Source: T3Sed10-241 sp036796255
Lineage (GTDB): Bacteria; Bacteroidota; Bacteroidia; Flavobacteriales_D; Cryomorphaceae
DNA: 64,000 bases
Assembly (NCBI GenBank): GCA_036796255.1
Contig: DAIRDH010000012.1
Coordinates: 3,346 to 67,345, forward strand
Direction: 5' to 3'
Shown: in pieces, positions 8,357-16,968 of the stretch
Position numbering within the stretch: the first letter of the stretch is position 1
Layout of the letters: every line of letters starts with the position of its first letter
The notes under the pieces: model-generated
Seen by the model: only the letters and a program-made list of their open reading frames with translations
Told to the model about the DNA's origin: nothing
The model's database searches: none
Position numbers and translations under genes: made by a program

Positions 8357-11267
8357 GCGCCCTGAGCAAAACCTGCGCAGGATGCAGGGCCTTTCTGTCT
8401 ACGCCATCAGCCAATTGATGCCGACAGCTGGTACCTGCGGCCACCACTATAGCGGCCTTGTCAAGCTTCCGCACATGTGGATACAGCACCATATTGCCAA
8501 TTTGCTGGCTCAACGCAAAGTGCTCAGCCTCATATCCAAAACTGCCCGCCATACCACAACAGCCGGATGGGATTACCGTAACGCGGTAGTTCTTGGGCAA
8601 GCCCAGAAGCAGCTTGCTGTACTTCACATGCGAAAGCGTCTTTTGGTGGCAGTGTTGATGCAGGTGAATCTCTTTGCTTTCTTCATGAAACTGACTTGCA
8701 TCAATCTTTCCACCTTCCGCCTCCGCAGCCAGAAATTCCTCAAGGGTAAAGCATCGCTGAGCAATATCAGCAATGGCTTTCTTTTCATCCCCTTTGAAAA
8801 GCTTTTGCAAATCGTCGCGAAAGCCGAGTATCGCGGAAGGCTCGAGACCCACGATAGGCAATCCCTCAAGGGAGGGCTCACTGAGCTTCCTGACACTGCG
8901 CTGCACTATACGCTTGGCTTCTGGAAGCATCGCTTTGGACATATATGCCCGGCCTGATGGAGTGTAAACAGGAACAAAGGTATAGCCCAGCTTTTGCAGC
9001 AAAGCGCCGGCATCTGCGGCAATGTGTGCGTCCTGGTATTGGGTAAATTCGTCAATGTACAATACCAGCGCTGGCTTGCCTTTTCCCCGGTATTTTCGGA
9101 GTTTGCTCACAGCCCTCTTTGCCGAGAAGGCCGGTATGCTGCGCTCAGGTGCAATGTCCATAAATTTCTTAAAAGGTTGAGACATTAGCTTACTACCCGT
9201 CAACCTATTGACCAGGGGAGCAAAAGTGGAAGCCCATGGGGCACTGCGGTGAAAGTGCCCGAAAAAACGCGTCCTGCGCGAAAATCCGTTGCGCACCTGG
9301 TAATGGTAATCGGCCTCGGCCTTGAGGCTGGCCATATCCACACTGCTGGGGCACTCGCGCTTGCAGGCTTTGCAACTTAAGCAAAGATCGAGCACTTTGT
9401 GTAGCTCATCACTGCCCCATGGAAAGGCAGGATTTCCCTGCCGCGTGAGGGTTTCCCGAAGCATATTGGCCCGGGCCCTCGTGCTGTCGGCCTCTTGGAG
9501 TGTGGCCTGGTAACTCGGACACATGGTGCCACCCGCCGCATGGGGCTTAAGGCAATCACCTGACCCATTGCAGGCTTCGGCAGCGAGAAGGGCATTTCCC
9601 TTTTCGGAAAAATCGAGGAAAGTCGAAGCATTAAAAGCCCGCTGGCCCGCAGTGTAGCGAAAATCGGCATCCATGGGTTCGGGCGAAACGATGTTGCCGG
9701 GATTGAATATATTTTGGGGATCCCATACCGACTTGATTTCCTTGAGCAAAGCATAATTGGCCTCGCCTATTACCTTGGGAATGAATTCTGAGCGGGCACG
9801 TCCGTCACCATGTTCGCCACTCAAGGAGCCACCGTACTGCGCTACCAAATCGGCAGAGGCCTCACCAATGGCCCGAAACTGGGCTTGTCCCTCAGCGGTC
9901 TTCAGGTTGAGCACTGGCCGCACATGAAGCTCGCCTGCGCCGGCATGGGCATAGTATACCGCCCTCTGCCCAAATGCTGCCATCATACTTTCAAAATCGG
10001 CGATGTACTCAGGCAGGTCACCCAGCTCTACAGCTGTATCTTCAACAAATGCCAGCGGCTTGGCGTCGCCTTTCATATTGCTCAAGACTCCAAGGCCAGC
10101 TGCCCGCAGATCCCAAACCCTGGAGGTATCGGGTGGGTAAATCACTGGATAAGCGTGACCGAGGTTCTTTGCGCTAAGACTTTGTATCAACTCCAGTGTG
10201 GTTTTATCAAGCCCAGATTTATCATCGGCCCGCATTTCAACAGCGAGAATGGCTCCGGGGTCGCCCTCGAGAAAAAATCGATTTTCAGCCTGTGCGATAT
10301 TGTCTTTGGTGCAGTCGAGAATGACCTTGTCCATGAGCTCGCAAGCGTAGGGATTGTGCTTCATAATCTCTACCGTGGCTCGCATGGCCTCGTGAACGCT
10401 CTCAAAATGGGCGCAGACCACCGCTTCATGCACCGGTGGGAAAAGATCGAGTCTGAGCTTTACCTCAGCCAGAAGGCCCAATGTGCCCTCGGCACCGGTA
10501 AACAAGGTGGCGAGATTGATTGGTGGCCCTCCCGGGTTAAACGGCGCCTGGTAAAGAAGGGCATCGACCGCGTAGCCCGTATTTCGTCGGTGTATGGATG
10601 CCTTTGGATACCCACTGCGAATGGCGGCGGCGACTTCAGGTTCCTGAAGCCGATCGATAAGGTGATGGTATATCTTTGCTTCCAGTGTATCCTTTGCCAG
10701 AAGGGCCACAAGTCCTTCTGGCGATTTTGGGCCGAGTGTAACCATACTCCCATCGCAAAGCAACACTTTGGCCTCTATGACTTTATCTCGGGTCACACCG
10801 TAGCGTATGGAGGTGGTGCCACTAGAATTGTTGCCCACCATACCGCCCATCATGCAGCGGCTGGCGGTGGAAGTATTTGGTGAAAACCAGAGTCCGTGCG
10901 GTTTTAAATGTCGGTTGAGTTCATCGCGAATTACACCCGGCTGCACACGAACCCACCTTTCCTGCGCATTCAATTCGAGAATCTCTGTGAAGTGCACTGA
11001 AAAATCGACTACAACTCCTTTGCCTATCGCCTGCCCGGCAAGAGAGGTGCCGGCTGTGCGTGGCACAAGGGAAATTTTATGTGCTGAAGCAAAGTGGATC
11101 AAAGCGACCAAGTCGTCCACACCCGCAGGTTCGGCCACTGCCAGCGGTAATTTACGGTATACGGAGGCATCCGTTGCGTACAAAATGCGGCTCGCTCGGT
11201 CGGTGAGCAAACGGCCTTTCATTTTTGCGGCAAGCGCCTCGAATGGCAGGTTACTGGGTGAAATCAT
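8349..11267 (-). CDS. Fused FAD-binding oxidase and Fe-S (GlpC/LutA-like) dehydrogenase, D-lactate/2-hydroxyacid type
   Basis: The protein (972 residues from the ATG at 11267) joins two modules. The N-terminal half is a GlcD/DLD-type FAD-binding domain (VPRTAGTSLAGQAIG near 60, GNNSSGTTSIRYG near 145, SGEHGDGRARSEF). The C-terminal half has ferredoxin-like clusters (CNGSGDCLK, and CLSCKACKRECPSSVD with CxxCxxCxxxCP) and the CCG-domain elements HQHCHQKTL and SGCCGMAGSFGYE. This fusion oxidises D-lactate or another 2-hydroxyacid and passes electrons to the membrane quinone pool (family knowledge); the exact substrate is not readable. An in-frame ATG at 11372 would add 35 hydrophobic, unconserved residues and run into the proC promoter, so I prefer 11267. 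It is divergent from proC. Confidence 0.9.
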   Translation of the reverse strand: MISPSNLPFEALAAKMKGRLLTDRASRILYATDASVYRKLPLAVAEPAGVDDLVALIHFASAHKISLVPRTAGTSLAGQAIGKGVVVDFSVHFTEILELNAQERWVRVQPGVIRDELNRHLKPHGLWFSPNTSTASRCMMGGMVGNNSSGTTSIRYGVTRDKVIEAKVLLCDGSMVTLGPKSPEGLVALLAKDTLEAKIYHHLIDRLQEPEVAAAIRSGYPKASIHRRNTGYAVDALLYQAPFNPGGPPINLATLFTGAEGTLGLLAEVKLRLDLFPPVHEAVVCAHFESVHEAMRATVEIMKHNPYACELMDKVILDCTKDNIAQAENRFFLEGDPGAILAVEMRADDKSGLDKTTLELIQSLSAKNLGHAYPVIYPPDTSRVWDLRAAGLGVLSNMKGDAKPLAFVEDTAVELGDLPEYIADFESMMAAFGQRAVYYAHAGAGELHVRPVLNLKTAEGQAQFRAIGEASADLVAQYGGSLSGEHGDGRARSEFIPKVIGEANYALLKEIKSVWDPQNIFNPGNIVSPEPMDADFRYTAGQRAFNASTFLDFSEKGNALLAAEACNGSGDCLKPHAAGGTMCPSYQATLQEADSTRARANMLRETLTRQGNPAFPWGSDELHKVLDLCLSCKACKRECPSSVDMASLKAEADYHYQVRNGFSRRTRFFGHFHRSAPWASTFAPLVNRLTGSKLMSQPFKKFMDIAPERSIPAFSAKRAVSKLRKYRGKGKPALVLYIDEFTQYQDAHIAADAGALLQKLGYTFVPVYTPSGRAYMSKAMLPEAKRIVQRSVRKLSEPSLEGLPIVGLEPSAILGFRDDLQKLFKGDEKKAIADIAQRCFTLEEFLAAEAEGGKIDASQFHEESKEIHLHQHCHQKTLSHVKYSKLLLGLPKNYRVTVIPSGCCGMAGSFGYEAEHFALSQQIGNMVLYPHVRKLDKAAIVVAAGTSCRHQLADGVDRKALHPAQVLLRALK

Positions 11268-11373
11268 TGTGTGAAAGTAAACATTCAGTGTGCTCCGTTT
11301 GGGTACAAAAATGAAAAAGAAGAACAGCCCAAAGTGTAAAATGTGTAAAATCACATTGAATTGTGCTTTCATA

Positions 11374-11404
11374 TTGATCGATGCGCTTATAGCTCCTATC
11401 TTCG
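11374..11404 (+). promoter_or_regulatory. Putative proC promoter
   Basis: TTG (11374-11376), 20-nt spacer, then TATCTTCG (11397-11404), a TTCG variant of the Bacteroidota -7 box, 16 nt upstream of the chosen proC ATG. Confidence 0.45.
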
Positions 11405-11420
11405 GGCAAACTTTATAAGA

Positions 11421-12221
11421 ATGAATAAAGACATTTCTGTGGCCATCCTGGGATGCGGAAACCTTGGATTGGCTTTGGCCAATGGACTGGTTGATGCAGG
11501 CTTACCATCCGGAAATATTACAGCCACGCGACGCCACGTTGCCGGACTTCAATCCTTACACGATCGCGGTGTGTACACTGGAAGCGACAACAAAGCCGCC
11601 GTTGAAAACAGGAAGATCATCATTTTAGCAGTAAAACCTTACAATGTAGACAAGATCCTTGCGGAAATAAAAGATGCGATAGATCCGGAATTTCACATTG
11701 TGGTCTCCGTAGCTACCGGCATTAGCAATACACACATAGCTGCTCTACTGCCGGCGGGCACTCCGCTGTTCAGAGCCATGCCCAACACTGCAGCCGATGT
11801 AAAGCAATCACTCACATGCATCAGCTATATGCAAGCCAACCCGGCACATGTTGAAATGATCGAAGAGGTATTCAGCGCTCTGGGCAGGGTGATCTTCATT
11901 GCGGAAGAACTTATGGAAGCTGCTACCGTGATGGGCGCATGCGGTATTGCATACGTGATGCGTTTTATTCGTGCCATGGTGCAGGGCGGAATTGAAATAG
12001 GCTTTGACTCGAAAACAGCAGGCGCCATCGTGCAGCAAACGGTACTGGGAGCCGCAGCCTTACTTATTGAACGGGGGGCCCATCCCGAGAGCGAAATCGA
12101 TAAAGTTACCACTCCCAAGGGTTGCACAATTACCGGACTCAACGAAATGGAGCACAATGGCTTCAGCTCTTCCTTGATCAAAGGAATTGTGGCGAGTTAC
12201 GAGAAAATTATACCCGAGTGA
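11421..12221 (+). CDS. proC: Pyrroline-5-carboxylate reductase
   Basis: The enzyme reduces 1-pyrroline-5-carboxylate to L-proline with NAD(P)H, the last step of proline synthesis. The 266-residue protein has the N-terminal Rossmann motif ILGCGNLGLALA (about 9-20), the stretch ILAVKPYNVDKIL, and the C-terminal dimerisation domain with the family signature VTTPKGCTITGLNEME. The ATG at 11421 puts the Rossmann fold right at the N-terminus as usual. A frame extension to 11361 would overlap the promoter and is not conserved-looking. It converges on the response regulator with a 12-nt gap. Confidence 0.95.
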   Translation: MNKDISVAILGCGNLGLALANGLVDAGLPSGNITATRRHVAGLQSLHDRGVYTGSDNKAAVENRKIIILAVKPYNVDKILAEIKDAIDPEFHIVVSVATGISNTHIAALLPAGTPLFRAMPNTAADVKQSLTCISYMQANPAHVEMIEEVFSALGRVIFIAEELMEAATVMGACGIAYVMRFIRAMVQGGIEIGFDSKTAGAIVQQTVLGAAALLIERGAHPESEIDKVTTPKGCTITGLNEMEHNGFSSSLIKGIVASYEKIIPE

Positions 12222-12233
12222 ACGCAATAAAAT

Positions 12234-12641
12234 CTAATTGCCCAAGGGCTTGGACAGAATTCTGTTCAGCACTCTTTTGCTGATGGGCTTGACGAGAAAT
12301 CCATTGCAATAAGGATGTGCCTTTGCATTTTGCTCATCTTCCGGGTTGATACTTGAGCTTAAAACGAATATTTTTGATTCAGCTGATGGGAAGGCCTCAA
12401 AAGCATTTAAAGCGTCAAGCACTTCCCATCCCGACTTACCGGGCATATTCAAGTCCAAAAATACAACTTGGGGTAAGGCTTCTTTTTTTGCTAAAGCCAC
12501 TTGAAGCTTTTCGAGAAAATCATTGCCGTCAATGCATTCTTTGCAGTCAATGCCATCATCTGTCTTGGTCAGCACCATACAAAAAATCATTCGAAAAACA
12601 GGATCATCATCGACAATCCACCACTGCCGTTTATTGGGCAT
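12234..12641 (-). CDS. Single-domain response regulator (CheY-like receiver)
   Basis: The 135-residue protein is a lone receiver domain. It shows acidic residues in WWIVDDDPVF, the phospho-acceptor Asp63 in VVFLDLNMPG, the switch Ser near 95 in IFVLSSS, and Lys118 in FLVKPIS. No output domain is fused and no histidine kinase lies nearby, so it likely works in a phosphorelay or by binding a partner. The frame is open to 12749, but the added residues are not receiver-like; the ATG at 12641 starts the family-typical N-terminus. Confidence 0.9.
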   Translation of the reverse strand: MPNKRQWWIVDDDPVFRMIFCMVLTKTDDGIDCKECIDGNDFLEKLQVALAKKEALPQVVFLDLNMPGKSGWEVLDALNAFEAFPSAESKIFVLSSSINPEDEQNAKAHPYCNGFLVKPISKRVLNRILSKPLGN

Positions 12642-13020
12642 AATTTGACTTTTCAATGTAAACTGGATCCATATTTTATTTAGCCGTGGCAAATGAACAA
12701 CAAATGACTGCAATTCCTCCGAGAAAAATGAAATCACTTCTCTATCCAAAGTTAATCCATGTAAAGCATATCAGAAAGCGCATCCATAATTACCAACTTA
12801 TCCGTTTTGACCCGCGCTATCATTTAAGGCGATATTGCCTTAAGCGTTTTATATACAATTCATTAATCCAATGTTCATAAAATGAATAAAAAGCCTGATG
12901 GAATCGCCCAACAAAAGGTTTAAAGTGAGATTTGCCAAAAAAAGCGAAAAATTTAAAAATTACTTGCTGTGGCACACCGCTTGATGAATTTGGGAAAATG
13001 TTCATTAAAAATTAAGGGCC
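12642..13020. other. 379-nt AT-rich intergenic region with an inverted repeat
   Basis: This is a divergent intergenic region between the response regulator and the SPFH lipoprotein. No convincing gene is present. It contains TTAAGGC-N6-GCCTTAA at 12824-12843, a perfect 7-bp inverted repeat that could be a regulator site or a small hairpin. An imperfect promoter for the SPFH gene (TTG 12964-12966, then TGAATTTG 12984-12991) is possible. Confidence 0.4.
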
Positions 13021-13944
13021 ATGAAAAAAACAGCATTTATAGGAATTGGGCTGCTATTTATTTTGAGTAGCTGCGCAATCGTAAGACCCGATCAGGTTGG
13101 GGTAAAACAAACCATGGGCAAGCTCAGCACCGACGTGAAGCAACCGGGACCCGTGGCAATCAATCCATTCATTACACGACTCATTCGCGTTCAGGTACAA
13201 ACGCAAAATTTACTCATAAACGAAGACCTTCCATCGAGGGAGGGACTTACCATCAGATCAGAAAGCTCAATTCTTTACAGCATCAGGGCCTCACAAGCAC
13301 CTCAGCTGATACGGGAAACGGGGCTTTTTTACGAACGCGACCTCATACTACCAGTATACCGATCGGCAGCAGCTGATATTTGCTCTCAGTACGATGCCAA
13401 GGACATGCACAGCGCGCGACGCGGCGAGATAGAACGCGCTATCCAGCAGCGCATGATCGAAGTGCTTGACGATCGCGGAGTGATTATAGAAAGCGTGCTA
13501 TTGAAAAACATCAGGTTACCCGAACGAATTTCAGAATCTATTGAGCGAAAGTTGGAGTCGGAGCAGGAAGCCATGCGCCTGGCATTCGTAGCCGATCAGC
13601 AAAGGCGCGAAATGGAGAGGCAAATCATTCAAGAGGAAGGCCAGAAAGAAATGGCACGCATCAGGGCTGAAGGCCAGAGAGATGCCATACTCATTGATGC
13701 AGAAGCCAGCGCCGAAGCGGAAATCATGCGCGCAACTGCCGCTGCACGTGCCATTGAAATAGAAGCAGAAGCCATACAGAAGCGCAACGAAATGCTCAAC
13801 GCCACGCTCAGCAAAAACATTCTTGACATGAAGCGTGTGGAAGCCTTTGAAAGTATAGGCGCTTCACCAAATTCAAAAGTACTCATGCTCGACGGCAAAA
13901 GCAGTGTGCTCAATCTATTGGGTGATATGAATGCACTTCCCTAG
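13021..13944 (+). CDS. SPFH/Band 7 (prohibitin-like) lipoprotein
   Basis: The 307-residue protein has a lipoprotein signal (LLFILSSCAI, lipid-bearing Cys18). An SPFH domain follows: VRPDQVGVKQTMGKL near 20-35, a membrane-distal beta region, and DDRGVIIESVLLKNIRLPE near 155-173. A long charged, Ala/Glu-rich coiled coil covers about 175-270. Prohibitin/HflK-like proteins form ring-shaped membrane scaffolds (family knowledge), but the usual family anchor is a transmembrane helix, so lipidation is a notable variant common in Bacteroidota. No partner such as NfeD is adjacent. A likely terminator follows at 13972-14016. Confidence 0.85.
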   Translation: MKKTAFIGIGLLFILSSCAIVRPDQVGVKQTMGKLSTDVKQPGPVAINPFITRLIRVQVQTQNLLINEDLPSREGLTIRSESSILYSIRASQAPQLIRETGLFYERDLILPVYRSAAADICSQYDAKDMHSARRGEIERAIQQRMIEVLDDRGVIIESVLLKNIRLPERISESIERKLESEQEAMRLAFVADQQRREMERQIIQEEGQKEMARIRAEGQRDAILIDAEASAEAEIMRATAAARAIEIEAEAIQKRNEMLNATLSKNILDMKRVEAFESIGASPNSKVLMLDGKSSVLNLLGDMNALP

Positions 13945-13971
13945 CAGTGATTAAAGTCTATGTGGATCAAT

Positions 13972-14016
13972 CCATTCCCGGTGCTCAATCATGGGTACCG
14001 GGAATTGGTGCTTTTT
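13972..14016 (+). terminator. Probable terminator after the SPFH gene
   Basis: A stem of about 11 bp pairs 13972-13982 (CCATTCCCGGT) with 13997-14008, with one bulged base, and is followed by CTTTTT. The rest of the 13945-14197 gap holds only the promoter at 14142-14172. Confidence 0.5.
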
Positions 14017-14141
14017 ACATCTAAAGAGTTATAGAGACAGTATCTACTGATAATCATGTCGATATGTCGAATATGTAAACGGCTCGCAAGCGCCATCACG
14101 GCTGAAAACAATACCAGGAACGGAGCGTTTCACAATTCGAA

Positions 14142-14172
14142 TTGGTCTAATCCACCCTTCTTGCTATTTTTG
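14142..14172 (+). promoter_or_regulatory. Bacteroidota-type promoter of the PaaE-like reductase
   Basis: TTG (14142-14144), 20-nt spacer, TATTTTTG (14165-14172): a full match to the consensus, 25 nt upstream of the ATG. Confidence 0.65.
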
Positions 14173-14197
14173 CAGCATTTTAAATTGAGTACAGTCC

Positions 14198-15283
14198 ATG
14201 GCGAAGTTCCATCCGCTTAAAATAGAAGACATCCGCCGTGAAACAGCGGATTGCGTTTCCATCTCTTTTGACATTCCAGACAACCTAAAGGAAGAATTCA
14301 CTTACAAACAAGGTCAATACCTTACACTTAAAGTCGAGGTAAATGGTGAGTCCTTGCGCCGAAGTTATTCCGTATGCTCCAGCCCCACAGCCGATACAGA
14401 TTTGCGCATTGCAGTAAAAGCCATTGAAAATGGACGGGTGAGCGGTAAGCTTAATAATGGTATATCCATAGGCGACACTTTGGAGGTAATGCGGCCTATG
14501 GGCAATTTTTACGTGGACATGCCTTCCGGCAAAACGCAACACCACGTCGGTTTTGCTGCAGGAAGCGGTATCACGCCAGTGATGTCTTTGCTGAAAACGG
14601 CCTTGACGGCAAATGATTCCAATACGTTCACACTATTCTACGGCAATAAAGACCAAGGCAGTATTATTTTCAAAGATGAGCTGGACGCACTGAAAGCACA
14701 ATACGGCAACCGACTTCAGGTGATGCATTTGCTGAGCAGGGAAAATACTGCTGATCCGCTTTTCAATGGCCGAATCTCTGCTGAAAAGTGCAATGAACTG
14801 ATGGAGCGCTTTAACAATATAGCCACTGCTGACCATTACTTCCTCTGTGGTCCATTTGATATGATTCAAAGCGTGCGCGATGCGCTCAAATCGCGAAACG
14901 TTGCTGACGAAAAGGTACACTTTGAGCTATTTACCACTGAAGCGCCTAAAGAATCAGACGAAATACAAGTTCCCGCTGAAGGAGACGGTAAAACGCCCGT
15001 GGCCAAAAGTACGGTTACAGTAATTCTGGACGGTGAAGAAACGGAAGTTGAAGTAAGTTCAGCCGACAATATTTTGGATGCCATTCTCGATGCTGGCCTC
15101 GATGCGCCTTACGCATGCACAGGCGGCTCATGCTGCACCTGCAGGGCCAAAGTATTGGAAGGCGCTGCAATTATGGACGTGAATTATGCCCTTACGGAAA
15201 AAGAAGTGCAAGATGGGTATATCCTCACGTGCCAATCGCACCCCACTACGCCGACCATGACGGTAGATTATGACGCTCCCTGA
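14198..15283 (+). CDS. Ferredoxin-NADP reductase-type oxidoreductase with C-terminal [2Fe-2S] domain (PaaE-like)
   Basis: The 361-residue protein has an FAD-binding barrel (RRSYSVCSSP, residues 54-63), an NAD(P)-binding domain (FAAGSGITPVMSL, about 119-131) and a plant-type ferredoxin domain whose ligands are Cys307, Cys312, Cys315 and Cys345 (CTGGSCCTC then ILTCQSHP). This order matches PaaE, the reductase of phenylacetyl-CoA epoxidase, and similar electron donors. No paaABCD or other oxygenase is in the window, so the partner is unknown; 'PaaE-like' describes domain architecture, not pathway. The linker at about 240-275 is rich in Glu, Pro and Lys. Confidence 0.9.
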   Translation: MAKFHPLKIEDIRRETADCVSISFDIPDNLKEEFTYKQGQYLTLKVEVNGESLRRSYSVCSSPTADTDLRIAVKAIENGRVSGKLNNGISIGDTLEVMRPMGNFYVDMPSGKTQHHVGFAAGSGITPVMSLLKTALTANDSNTFTLFYGNKDQGSIIFKDELDALKAQYGNRLQVMHLLSRENTADPLFNGRISAEKCNELMERFNNIATADHYFLCGPFDMIQSVRDALKSRNVADEKVHFELFTTEAPKESDEIQVPAEGDGKTPVAKSTVTVILDGEETEVEVSSADNILDAILDAGLDAPYACTGGSCCTCRAKVLEGAAIMDVNYALTEKEVQDGYILTCQSHPTTPTMTVDYDAP

Positions 15284-15549
15284 CCCTTTTGTCGCCATTT
15301 AGCGAAGGTCTATTTTCAGACGTGTGGGGGAATTCCCAGTAGGCTTTGTGTGTCATGCCTGAATCAACATCGGTTTTTATTTTGAAAACCAATGGCTTGC
15401 ACAAAAAACATAGTCCGACTTTCATCCATTTTGCGAAAAGCAAATGATTGAAAGATTTTAGAGCGCGAATTGAAATAAAAATCAGATATTTGCAGCCCAA
15501 ATTAATAACCGGAGTTTTGTACTCCACTAACATTAATGCTTAGCATCAC

Positions 15550-16326
15550 ATGCCAGTAAAAATTAGACTTCAGCGCCACGGACGAAAAGGAAAAGCTTAT
15601 TTCCACATTGTTGTGGCCGACGCTCGCTCACCACGAGATGGTAAATACATTGAGCGTCTTGGATTTTACAATCCAAACACCAACCCCGCCACCATCGATC
15701 TCGATGTAGACGGCGCAGTAAAATGGCTAGGTAATGGCGCGCAGCCTACCGACACCGCACGTGCTATCCTCTCTTACAAGGGAGTATTGTACAAAAATCA
15801 CCTCTTGAAGGGTGTTGTAAAAGGCGCCCTCAGTGCAGAGGACGTTGAAAGCCGCTTCAATGCCTGGATCGAAGAGAAACAAGGCAAGATTGAGCAGAAA
15901 AAACAAGGACTTTCTGATGCAGCTGTTAAAGCTGAGAAAGACCGTTTGGACGCTGAAATGGAAGTAAACAAAGCACGCGCCGCTGCTATTGCCGCTGCAA
16001 ATGCTCCTGTTGAAGAAGTGGTTGAAGCAACGCCAAGCGACGAAACTCCAGAAGCTGAAGCGAGCACAGAAGACGCTCCCGTAGCAGAGCAAGCCGCGGC
16101 TGAAGAAGCTCCGGCTGTTGAAGAAGCTCCAAAAGCGGAAGAAGCCAAGGTAGAAGAGCCAAAAGCTGAAGAAGCAGAGGTAGAGGAACCAAAAGCGGAA
16201 GAAGCTATGGTTGAAGAGCCGAAAGCCGAAGAAGCTAAAGAGGAAACTCCTAAGGCTGAAGCTGCTCCTGAAGAGGTGAAAGCAGAAGAGACTGCCGGAG
16301 AATCTGAAGACGAAAAGACAAAGTAA
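15550..16326 (+). CDS. rpsP: 30S ribosomal protein S16 with a long acidic C-terminal extension
   Basis: Residues 1 to about 80 are ordinary bS16 (PVKIRLQRHGRKGKAYFHIV, ARSPRDGKYIERLGFYNP). The protein then continues for about 175 residues to a total of 258, against about 80-90 in most bacteria. The extension begins as a charged helix (about 90-150) and becomes Ala/Glu/Pro/Lys repeats of the type PKAEEAxVEE between about 190 and 240. Extended S16 tails are known in Bacteroidota, but this one is long. The gene leads the rpsP-rimM-trmN6 cluster; a terminator after rpsP probably reduces read-through. Only weak promoter-like sequence is seen in the 15284-15549 gap. Confidence 0.95.
   Translation: MPVKIRLQRHGRKGKAYFHIVVADARSPRDGKYIERLGFYNPNTNPATIDLDVDGAVKWLGNGAQPTDTARAILSYKGVLYKNHLLKGVVKGALSAEDVESRFNAWIEEKQGKIEQKKQGLSDAAVKAEKDRLDAEMEVNKARAAAIAAANAPVEEVVEATPSDETPEAEASTEDAPVAEQAAAEEAPAVEEAPKAEEAKVEEPKAEEAEVEEPKAEEAMVEEPKAEEAKEETPKAEAAPEEVKAEETAGESEDEKTK
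16126..16260 (+). repeat. In-frame degenerate tandem repeat coding PKAEEA-type units in rpsP
   Basis: Codons for units of the form PKAEEAxVEE recur four to five times, with a 30-nt period where best preserved. The repeats encode an acidic, low-complexity tail. Confidence 0.75.
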
Positions 16327-16368
16327 GTCCCACTTGCCTGAGGGCAATAGTGACTGACGTGATATAAC

Positions 16369-16417
16369 TAAAGCCCCTGACTCAGCCTTTAAAAGGCAAA
16401 AAGTTAGGGGCTTTTTT
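16369..16417 (+). terminator. Rho-independent terminator between rpsP and rimM
   Basis: AAGCCCCT (16371-16378) pairs with AGGGGCTT around an inner loop that itself contains a small GCCTTTAAAAGGC hairpin. The right arm runs into six T residues ending at 16417. It sits 43 nt after rpsP and 18 nt before rimM. Confidence 0.8.
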
Positions 16418-16434
16418 GGCTAAAATATATTGAG

Positions 16435-16968
16435 ATGACCTTAAACAAAGACACTTGTTTCTACCTGGGCCACGTATCAAAAGTACGCGGATTCAAAGGA
16501 GAGCTCTTGCTGTTCTTTGACGTGGACGATCCTCAGGACTACCGAAAGCTGAAGAGCTTGTTGATCGATCTCAATGGACAGTTGAATCCATTCTTTGTGA
16601 CTTCTCTGCATATTGATTCAAAAGGTTTTGCGATTACCACGCTCGAGGGAATTAACACCCGCGAAGCTGCCACTGAACTTTCCGGAAAAGAGCTTTACCT
16701 CCCGCTGACTCAATTGCCTAAGCTGCCCGCCGACCAATATTACCTTCACGAGCTCAAAGGAATGCTTGTAGCAGATGTACAGCACGGCGAGCTGGGGCCA
16801 GTGGAAGCGGTTCTTGACTACAGCAACAATCCACTCATTCAAGTATTTCATAAAGGTTTTGAGGTTTTAATCCCCTTACAAGACACCTTTGTAACGCGCG
16901 TAGACAAAGCTGCAAAACGCATTGAGGTACAGGTGCCCCAAGAGTTACTCGAAATGAACAAAATTTGA
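16435..16968 (+). CDS. rimM: Ribosome maturation factor RimM
   Basis: RimM helps assemble the 30S head and 16S rRNA through contact with S19. The 177-residue protein has an N-terminal RimM barrel (YLGHVSKVRGFKGELLLFF, about 10-28) and a C-terminal PRC-barrel (YYLHELKGMLVAD near 103, VLIPLQDTFVTRVD near 143). The rpsP-rimM order is widely conserved, which supports the call. The downstream methyltransferase overlaps its stop codon. Confidence 0.95.
   Translation: MTLNKDTCFYLGHVSKVRGFKGELLLFFDVDDPQDYRKLKSLLIDLNGQLNPFFVTSLHIDSKGFAITTLEGINTREAATELSGKELYLPLTQLPKLPADQYYLHELKGMLVADVQHGELGPVEAVLDYSNNPLIQVFHKGFEVLIPLQDTFVTRVDKAAKRIEVQVPQELLEMNKI

Noticed and set aside
8331..8957. 208-residue plus-strand reading frame after tsaC
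   Set aside because: It is antisense to the C-terminal CCG domain of the dehydrogenase and has no family signature.
9810..10883. 357-residue plus-strand reading frame opposite the FAD/Fe-S dehydrogenase
   Set aside because: It lies entirely antisense to a gene with clear FAD and Fe-S motifs and shows no recognisable domain or signal; a shadow of biased codon use.
15481..15492. TTTG motif before rpsP as a promoter
   Set aside because: The box reads GATATTTG, only a partial match, and no TTG occurs at the right spacing; rpsP surely has a promoter but I cannot place it here.
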